This document shows, one piece after another, positions 1 to 4,625 of a stretch of DNA of 7,453 bases. Source of the DNA: Gammaproteobacteria bacterium UBA4475 (GTDB lineage Bacteria > Pseudomonadota > Gammaproteobacteria > Pseudomonadales > Azotimanducaceae); the NCBI GenBank assembly GCA_002389265.1, contig DGOD01000339.1, forward strand, positions 1-7,453, in the 5' to 3' direction. The translations under genes and the position numbers were made by a program. The number at the start of each line of letters is the position of its first letter. Positions within the stretch are counted from its first letter, which is position 1. The notes under the pieces are model-generated. The model saw only the letters and a list, made by a program, of their open reading frames with translations. It was not told the DNA's origin and searched no databases.

Positions 1-108
1 AAAATTTTGGCCCAACGATTGAAACTTGATGATTTGGCACTCGAATCCAGGCGCTGGCCGAATGCGACCGTCACCGATGTGTTATCTGTGCGCTGGAATT
101 CAGAATAG
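1..108 (+). CDS. possible C-terminal end of an unidentified protein (truncated at left edge)
   Basis: Reading frame 1 is open from the first base to a TAG at 106-108, giving 35 codons. The other two plus-strand frames stop within the first 30 bases. The translation contains LDDLALESRRWPNATVTDVL and ends in VRWNSE. The composition is protein-like, but 35 open codons can arise by chance. I do not recognise a family and assign no function. Its stop lies 9 bp inside the 3' end of the minus-strand transposase remnant, so the two are convergent and overlap slightly. That overlap would fit an insertion that landed at or cut into the end of this gene. The start lies outside the window. Confidence 0.3.
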   Translation, partial: KILAQRLKLDDLALESRRWPNATVTDVLSVRWNSE

Positions 109-480
109 CGTCGTTTGTTGGTCGGTCAGATCTGACGGCGGTGAGCGGCTCTGAGAATCACCGACCTGATCCAGCCCCAGGTGCTTCAGGATCTTCTGAA
201 TAACATCAGGATCCTCAATGGACGCAATGATCCGAACCGGCCCACCACACCTTTCACACTTCTTCATATCAATGCGGAACGCCGCCCGGTTAACACACGT
301 TTGAGTCGCTGAGCCCCCAAAAGAACAGTGGGTCATCGAGTAGGCCTTGGGTCTCGGGCTCTCTTGTTCTTCTAAAGGTTTTTGCGGAACGACATGCTCA
401 TGCAGTTTACTGTTCGGCGGAAGGCCGCCCCGCGATAACACGCCATGAAACCGGGTCAGGTTGACTCGCGGCTTGGGCAC
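100..480 (-). pseudogene. IS91-type transposase, C-terminal remnant
   Basis: The product resembles the C-terminal end of IS91/ISCR-type (Y2, rolling-circle) transposases. The recognisable segments are LSALVPKPRVNLTRFHGVLS, then CERCGGPVRIIASIEDPDVI followed by QKILKHLGLD, and the protein ends TTLF. Full-length family members are several hundred residues, and the catalytic HUH and Tyr motifs lie upstream, so only the non-catalytic tail is left. The frame stays open through the GTG at 480 up to an in-frame TAG at 559-561. Homology can be followed only to about 495, so 480 is not a true start. Inside the remnant, the usual MTWAQRLKRVF segment is scrambled in this frame. The residues AQRLKRV can be read in another frame at about 294-314, which suggests paired frameshifts. 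It is most likely a decayed, non-functional fragment. The family call is from memory of conserved motifs. Confidence 0.72.
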
Positions 481-574
481 TAACGCCGATAAGGAAATAG
501 TCTCAGCCGAGGTTGTGGCTTTGCATCTAATGGAATAGTCGAGGCAAGTTCTGGAAATCTAGCATTCATACGCT

Positions 575-589
575 GGCCGATAATCGGCC
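575..589. repeat. 15-bp palindrome (7-bp arms, 1-bp spacer)
   Basis: GGCCGAT and ATCGGCC are perfect inverted copies around a single A. The size suits a dimeric regulator operator or a relic of the mobile element. It lies 155 bp upstream of the gene starting at 744. Nothing else ties it to a particular regulator. Confidence 0.45.
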
Positions 590-730
590 TCATGTCGATG
601 TTTTGTTCGAGGAAAGGTTAAAAGCTCAACAGACTTACTCCTGATCTCAGATCTCATGAAGCCTTTGACTAAAACCGAACTATTATTCTCATGCATGATC
701 TGCTGGGCTAGTCTCTGAGAACCTCAAACC

Positions 731-737
731 AAGGAGA
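731..737 (+). promoter_or_regulatory. ribosome binding site that fixes a GTG start
   Basis: AAGGAGA lies 6 bp before the GTG at 744. The match to the anti-Shine-Dalgarno sequence and the spacing are both good, and no ATG lies nearby in frame. This supports GTG as the start of the exported protein, directly followed by a textbook signal peptide. Confidence 0.75.
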
Positions 738-743
738 TTAAAA

Positions 744-1487
744 GTGAAACTTAATTTATTAGCTATTGTGGCTGGCTTATTGATTAGCCTTCAAGTTCAT
801 GCAGCACCTTCTTTCAAAATTTACGAAGTAACTGTACCCGCAAGTAAACAAGCTACGGTTCTGAGCTCAATTGATAAATTTATGAACTCTGAAAAGGGGA
901 AAAGTTATAAAGGTGGATTACATGTGAACGCTATTCTGGCGAATGGAGTGAGCCCAGCCACTCATACATTCGTCCTGTTAATGGATAGCATGGCCGATAT
1001 CGCTGCCTGGGAGAGTAGCTTGCCAGGCAACTCAGACATCATGGAGTTTTGGACAACGCTAGAAGCCAACTCTACACCTGTTGACGAATATATGGGAAGC
1101 CTGGTCAAGACTTGGGGAACTATCTCCAACGACGACCGTATCTGGATGGTGACCCGGTTCTACACAACAGATCCTATGAACATAGTCTCATCTATGGACA
1201 AAATGATCAGTGAAGTAGGGAAGAAATTTCCTGGACAAACCGCATTACATGCCTTGCCAATCGGCAACAGAAATGGTGCTAACAATAGTTTTTCCACTCA
1301 CATGCTTGTAAACGGCTACAAGTCTGTTGCAGAAATGGAAGAGTGGACTAACTACATGAACACTCAGCCTGCTTGGGGTGCATTCCTTTCATCGGCGCGA
1401 AGCACGACGACTTGGCAAGGAACAGAGCTAGTCGAAAATGTTTTGGTCTACGACGACGCAATGGACCTGAAAAAGTTTCTCGATTAA
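744..1487 (+). CDS. exported protein of unknown function with a tandemly duplicated domain
   Basis: The 247-residue product starts at GTG behind a strong ribosome binding site. Residues 1-20 form a Sec signal peptide (MKLNLLAIVAGLLISLQVHA) with likely cleavage after VHA. No lipobox Cys and no further membrane segment are visible, so it is probably periplasmic or secreted. The mature part consists of two similar halves, about residues 26-125 and 133-236. VLSSIDKFMNSE matches IVSSMDKMISEV, THTFVLLMDSMADIAAWE matches FSTHMLVNGYKSVAEMEEW, and each half ends near a conserved Trp (KTWG; TTTWQG). The pattern of strand, helix, strand, strand, helix and strand suggests a tandem dimeric alpha/beta-barrel (ferredoxin-like) arrangement, as in ABM or NIPSNAP-like proteins. 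That fold is an inference. The mature protein has no Cys, so no disulfides are expected. By eye the gene is more AT-rich than the receptor and ATPase genes, and it sits beside a transposase remnant, so it may be acquired. It stands alone, with no same-strand partner close by. Confidence 0.85.
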   Translation: MKLNLLAIVAGLLISLQVHAAPSFKIYEVTVPASKQATVLSSIDKFMNSEKGKSYKGGLHVNAILANGVSPATHTFVLLMDSMADIAAWESSLPGNSDIMEFWTTLEANSTPVDEYMGSLVKTWGTISNDDRIWMVTRFYTTDPMNIVSSMDKMISEVGKKFPGQTALHALPIGNRNGANNSFSTHMLVNGYKSVAEMEEWTNYMNTQPAWGAFLSSARSTTTWQGTELVENVLVYDDAMDLKKFLD

Positions 1488-1521
1488 CACATCGACTAAA
1501 ACATCAATTAATACGCTCTCC

Positions 1522-1549
1522 GGGGAGGGTGACGCGAGTGACCTTCCCC
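1522..1549 (+). terminator. GC-rich hairpin after the exported protein gene, possible terminator
   Basis: GGGGAGGGT (1522-1530) pairs with ACCTTCCCC (1541-1549) with one G-U pair. Two more pairs inside (AC/GT) close a GCGA loop after a single G-G mismatch. It starts 34 bp after the stop at 1487. No run of U follows, so it may stabilise the transcript's 3' end or belong to a repeat rather than act as a classical intrinsic terminator. Confidence 0.4.
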
Positions 1550-1689
1550 ATCCTTAGTACCACCAGTTGGAGGCGATTATTTGACATTATGCTGCATGCA
1601 GCGTTAACACCCAGGGTGATAAAAATACGACCACTGGCAATGAAATGAGACGCTGGCATCTCAACAATTGGGTCCCGCCACAATACTGG

Positions 1690-1763
1690 GTTGAGTCAGG
1701 AGAACATATTTTGGGCTGATCGTTACCGGCAGGCGAGGGTGCCTGCAAGCTATCCCACTCAAC
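1690..1763. repeat. nested inverted repeats
   Basis: The outer arms are GTTGAGT (1690-1696) and ACTCAAC (1757-1763). Inside them GCAGGC (1729-1734) and GCCTGC (1741-1746) form a tight hairpin that a G-U pair can lengthen. Read as RNA, this gives an inner stem within a closed outer stem. Size and position would fit a small structured element in front of the metal-uptake genes or a short repeat. No known family is recognised. Confidence 0.35.
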
Positions 1764-1870
1764 GTTGCTCGGCTGGTCTAGCGCAGAGAAACGCTTGGTA
1801 GGTTTATTGTTTTATAGTTCTTGTGTTAGAGTTCACCGATCTAGCGCTGTTTTGAACATGCTGAGACTCG

Positions 1871-2179
1871 ATGCCCCAAGCTAAACAAACAAGAGAATTC
1901 TTCACACGGGGTGCCACCAAGTATCTCGCTCTGACGGTCGTCTTGTTTTTCTTGTCTGTGCAGAGCCTTACACTGGCACATGCCCACAGCGGTGATCTCC
2001 AAAAGCACGTCGACTGTACCCTGTGCTTGAAGATCGGCTTTGGTCACGACATTCTCCCTGCTAGTAGCATAAACTTTGTTATTCCCACCCTGCGCCAGCG
2101 ATTCAACCCGGTATTTGAAACTGCCATCGTCATCGCTCACGTCCCCGCAAACGCACGCGCACCGCCCTGCAACGCCTGA
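1871..2179 (+). CDS. small exported Cys/His-rich protein, putative periplasmic metal chaperone
   Basis: The product is 102 residues. A polar, basic start (residues 1-18) is followed by a hydrophobic core LALTVVLFFLSVQSLTLA (19-36), a likely signal peptide cleaved near HAHS. The mature part begins with a cluster of possible metal ligands: H37, H39, H46, C49 and C52 (in DCTLC), and H59. It ends with ARAPP (95-99) shortly before the C-terminus. Short proteins of this layout, with a His-rich start, a DCxxC motif and an ARAPP-like tail, are found next to ZnuD-type receptors and are often annotated as zinc chaperones. I recall this from the family and cannot check it. The next gene, 127 bp on in the same direction, is such a receptor, which supports a role in binding metal in the periplasm. 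The ribosome binding site is weak (GAGA 4 bp before the ATG). No other in-frame ATG gives a better start. Confidence 0.7.
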   Translation: MPQAKQTREFFTRGATKYLALTVVLFFLSVQSLTLAHAHSGDLQKHVDCTLCLKIGFGHDILPASSINFVIPTLRQRFNPVFETAIVIAHVPANARAPPCNA

Positions 2180-2306
2180 ATCTTAGTCACCGCACCATGT
2201 GGTATCCCATGTGGTATTAATGCAACTTGTGCCTGAATGTGCCTGAGCCTTAGCGCATGGGCTGGGTTGTATACCTATCAAGATTTGCGTTTAGAGGTTC
2301 AATGTT
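2180..2306 (+). promoter_or_regulatory. receptor leader with two adjacent tandem duplications
   Basis: A 12-bp unit beginning CCATGTGGTAT is repeated at 2195-2206 and 2207-2218. A 10-bp unit beginning TGTGCCTGA is repeated at 2228-2237 and 2238-2247. A TATACC hexamer at 2270-2275 could be a weak -10. AGAGG at 2293-2297, 9 bp before the ATG at 2307, is the probable ribosome binding site of the receptor gene. No palindromic Zur or Fur box was recognised, so control by metal is inferred from the gene's role only. Confidence 0.4.
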
Positions 2307-4418
2307 ATGCATTTATTTAAAATTCGCGTGCTCTGTGCCGCGGTTGCTGCCACCGGTGTCTCATATACTTATGGCCAAGATGCTCATACCAGTGTGGAGA
2401 TGGAAGAGGTCATCGTCACAATGAGTCTGCAACGCACACGTGCCGAGACAGCGCTGCCTGTCAACGTCCTCAGTGGCGAAGCATTGAGAGAGAACGCCGC
2501 CAGTACGCTGGGTGAAACACTGAAAGAATTGGTGGGAGTGCACAGCGCCTCCTTCGGCACTGGCGTTGGCCTGCCTATCATCCGCGGGCAATCGGGTAAT
2601 CGTGTACAGGTGTTGCAAGGTGGGGTGAGCAATATGGATGCGTCCGCCATTAGCCCGGACCATGCCAATAGTGTCGAGGCGGTGCTTGCCGAACGTATCG
2701 AGATAATCCGTGGCCCAGCGACTCTGCTCTATGGCAATGGCGCGATAGGTGGCGTGGTGAACGTGATCGATAACCGCATTCCCACCTCGGTGCCGCAGGC
2801 CCCCACAGGCCTGCTAGAAACGCGCAATGATAGTGCCTCGGACCAGCAAACAACGGTGCTAAAGCTTGAAGCTGGGGCAGGCGATTTTGCCTTTCATCTC
2901 GATGGTACCTATCGCGAGAGCAATAACACCGCCATCAATGGCTTCGCCATCAACCCAGACACCGTCGATGTTAGTGACGAGGAAGCACTGGAACAGCTGC
3001 TGGCAAGCAAGGGCCAGATCAGCAATTCGCAGACCCGCGCCGATGCCAATACGAGTGGTTTCTCTTGGCATTTCGATGGCGGCTATATCGGCGCGTCTGT
3101 CGCTCAATCTCGCAGCAATTACGGATTGCCAGCGGCTGCCCATGCCCATCACGAAGGTGAGGAACCAGTAGCCCACGACGAAGACGAACTTATCCATGAG
3201 GCCGAGTCAGGCATTCGCATTGCCATGCGGCAAGATCGCTATGACTTCGAGGGGCTGCGCGAGCTCGATGGCTTCTTCACCCAGGTACAAGGAAAGGTCA
3301 GTGTGGTGGACTACCAACATGCAGAGATTGAGGGCGATGGGGCGATCGGCACCGTCTACACCAATGAGGGTAGCGAAGGTCGCATCACGCTAACCCATCG
3401 TCCCATCGGTAACCTCAAGGGTGTTACCGGTATGCAGGTGGGCAGCAAGACCTTCAGTGCGATTGGCGAAGAAGCTTATATAGCAACCACTGATATCAAA
3501 TCCCTTGGCCTGTTTAGCGTCCAGAGTCTGGATGTAGGTGACCTGACTTATGAGTTCGGTCTGCGTGCTGAGCAGCAAAGGTTGGAGCAGGTCGGGTCTG
3601 CTTGCGATGACAGCACCAATAGCTTTAGCGGCAGTGCCTCGACCCTATGGCGCGTGCGTGATGATACGAACCTGATAGTATCACTGGCTCATTCCCAGCG
3701 GGCTGCCAGTGTTGAGGAGCGTTTCTCAAATATCAGCAATGATACTTGTGGTGAGCCAGAGCCCGAAGCGTTGATTGCCCATGCGGCAACGCAGCGTTTC
3801 GAGATAGGCGACCCCACCGTAGACAAAGAACAGTCCACCAATATTGAAATCGGTGTGCGCCGCCATCTAGGCACGGTTACCGGCAACCTCAACGTGTTTT
3901 ACAACGATATTAAGGATTATCTGTACATGCGCGATACTGGGGTTTTCATCGACGATGTGGCTGTCGCCCGCATGACACAGGATGGCGCTGTCTTCACTGG
4001 CATGGAGGCAGAATTTACCCTTCCTGTCAGTCAAGGACCACACCATTTTACTGAATTGTCCTTCTCCGGCGACTTTGTGCGGGCACGCCTGGATAGTAAC
4101 GGCAATGTGCCTCGCATCCCTCCCTTTCGTTATGGGGCAGAGGTCGCACATACCCACTTGGATTGGCGCTACAAGCTGCGAGTCACCCAAGTAGGCAAAC
4201 AGTCAGACGTCGCGGTCAATGAGACTGCCACCAAAGGCTACACCATGCTGAACGCATCCGTTGACTATCATGCCAACGTGCTGGGAAGTGACCTGACCTT
4301 GTTCGGCAAGGCTAATAATCTGCTGGATAAGGAGGTGCGCAATCACGCATCGGTGCTCAAAGATGTGGCACCGGAGGCTGGGCGCAACATCGTGCTGGGG
4401 CTGCGGTTAGAGTTTTAG
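2307..4418 (+). CDS. znuD: ZnuD-type TonB-dependent outer-membrane receptor, probable zinc uptake
   Basis: The 703-residue protein carries a signal peptide (1 to about 23) and a TonB box, EEVIVTM (33-39). The plug domain (about 45-160) contains LPIIRGQSGNRVQVL (89-103), SPDHA (116-120) and the plug-end motif IEIIRGPATLLYGNGAIGGV (131-150). The rest is a 22-strand-type beta-barrel ending in LRLEF with a terminal Phe, the outer-membrane assembly signal. The match to meningococcal ZnuD goes beyond the general receptor pattern. It includes SPDHA in the plug, NYGLPA (271-276) leading into a His-rich loop, RPIGNLKG (365-372) and NNLLDKEVRNHAS (670-682). The loop at 277-300 carries H279, H281, H282, H290 and H297 among many acidic residues, suited to catching zinc at the cell surface. 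C433 and C481 could form a disulfide in surface loops. Length is typical for the family and the frame is intact. It probably takes up zinc with energy from TonB-ExbB-ExbD. Copper or another metal is the main alternative. Confidence 0.85.
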   Translation: MHLFKIRVLCAAVAATGVSYTYGQDAHTSVEMEEVIVTMSLQRTRAETALPVNVLSGEALRENAASTLGETLKELVGVHSASFGTGVGLPIIRGQSGNRVQVLQGGVSNMDASAISPDHANSVEAVLAERIEIIRGPATLLYGNGAIGGVVNVIDNRIPTSVPQAPTGLLETRNDSASDQQTTVLKLEAGAGDFAFHLDGTYRESNNTAINGFAINPDTVDVSDEEALEQLLASKGQISNSQTRADANTSGFSWHFDGGYIGASVAQSRSNYGLPAAAHAHHEGEEPVAHDEDELIHEAESGIRIAMRQDRYDFEGLRELDGFFTQVQGKVSVVDYQHAEIEGDGAIGTVYTNEGSEGRITLTHRPIGNLKGVTGMQVGSKTFSAIGEEAYIATTDIKSLGLFSVQSLDVGDLTYEFGLRAEQQRLEQVGSACDDSTNSFSGSASTLWRVRDDTNLIVSLAHSQRAASVEERFSNISNDTCGEPEPEALIAHAATQRFEIGDPTVDKEQSTNIEIGVRRHLGTVTGNLNVFYNDIKDYLYMRDTGVFIDDVAVARMTQDGAVFTGMEAEFTLPVSQGPHHFTELSFSGDFVRARLDSNGNVPRIPPFRYGAEVAHTHLDWRYKLRVTQVGKQSDVAVNETATKGYTMLNASVDYHANVLGSDLTLFGKANNLLDKEVRNHASVLKDVAPEAGRNIVLGLRLEF

Positions 4419-4480
4419 GGTAAGCCAGGTTTTTGGAACTTGAGGCTGTCGGCGCGCTTGTACAGGCTTCGGCCAAAACT

Positions 4481-4534
4481 TAAATGGGGTCGGGGTAAAA
4501 TTTACATTTACTAATTTTACCCCGACCCCATTTA
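4481..4534. repeat. REP-like element: perfect 22-bp inverted repeat with 10-nt loop
   Basis: Bases 4481-4502 and 4513-4534 are exact reverse complements, and the loop is TACATTTACT. The arm core is AAATGGGGTCGGGG followed by TAAAATT. Palindromes with an AAATGGGGTC core are typical of repeats tied to RAYT (REP-associated tyrosine, Y1) transposases in many proteobacteria. That assignment is from memory. It sits 63 bp after the receptor stop and 92 bp before the ATPase start. A transcript across it would form a very stable hairpin that could stop or protect the receptor mRNA. No transposase gene is in the window. Confidence 0.7.
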
Positions 4535-4625
4535 TTCATTTACGACCATGTATTGACCAACCGCATTTGCGCATGGCCTCAACAGGTGAATCATACTGAC
4601 TTTAGAACCTTAAGTTTGAGTTTCT

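Larger units (their letters stand above)
481..743. other. non-coding spacer between transposase remnant and exported protein gene
   Basis: No convincing gene is seen here. The stretch holds a 15-bp interrupted palindrome, GGCCGAT-A-ATCGGCC, at 575-589, and a tandem pair of GATCTCA at 643-656. A TATTAT hexamer at 681-686 could be a -10 box for the gene at 744. No good -35 sits 16-18 bp before it, and the TTGACT at 665-670 is only 10 bp upstream. A clear Shine-Dalgarno sequence closes the spacer. Confidence 0.5.
1488..1870. other. 383-bp gene-free region rich in short inverted repeats
   Basis: No credible coding frame is visible on either strand. A plus-strand open stretch at 1373-1648 mostly overlaps the preceding gene in another frame and has no ribosome binding site. 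The region holds a hairpin at 1522-1549, a perfect 12-bp palindrome GCTGCATGCAGC at 1591-1602, and an imperfect inverted repeat at 1646-1663. A GC-rich hairpin at 1729-1746 is nested inside 7-bp inverted arms at 1690-1696 and 1757-1763. TCTAGCGC occurs twice, at 1777-1784 and 1840-1847. The right end (about 1795-1835) is AT-rich and is the likely place for the promoter of the gene at 1871, but I find no -35/-10 pair with proper spacing. Confidence 0.5.

Noticed and set aside
665..686. Promoter for the exported protein (TTGACT and TATTAT)
   Set aside because: The two hexamers are only 10 bp apart, too close to work together.
1373..1648. Plus-strand open frame of 91 codons
   Set aside because: It overlaps the end of the exported protein gene in another frame, has no ribosome binding site, and its translation is Arg/His-rich without any domain or signal.
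1657..1831. Possible integron attC site (GTTGAGT, ACTCAAC and GTTAGAG-like cores)
   Set aside because: The GTTRRRY and RYYYAAC cores occur in the wrong order for an attC site, the alternative right core does not fit the consensus, and no integrase or cassette structure is present.
1841..2140. Minus-strand open frame of 99 codons
   Set aside because: It is antisense to the small Cys/His protein, which has a signal peptide and motif support. The minus-strand product has neither.
1760..2306. Zur or Fur operator in front of the metal-uptake genes
   Set aside because: No palindrome resembling the gammaproteobacterial Zur box (GTTAT/ATAAC arms) or a Fur box was found in either upstream region.
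4553..4597. Promoter for the ATPase (TTGACC at 4553, CATACT at 4592)
   Set aside because: The -35-like hexamer has no -10 at 16-18 bp, and CATACT has no good -35 at the right distance.
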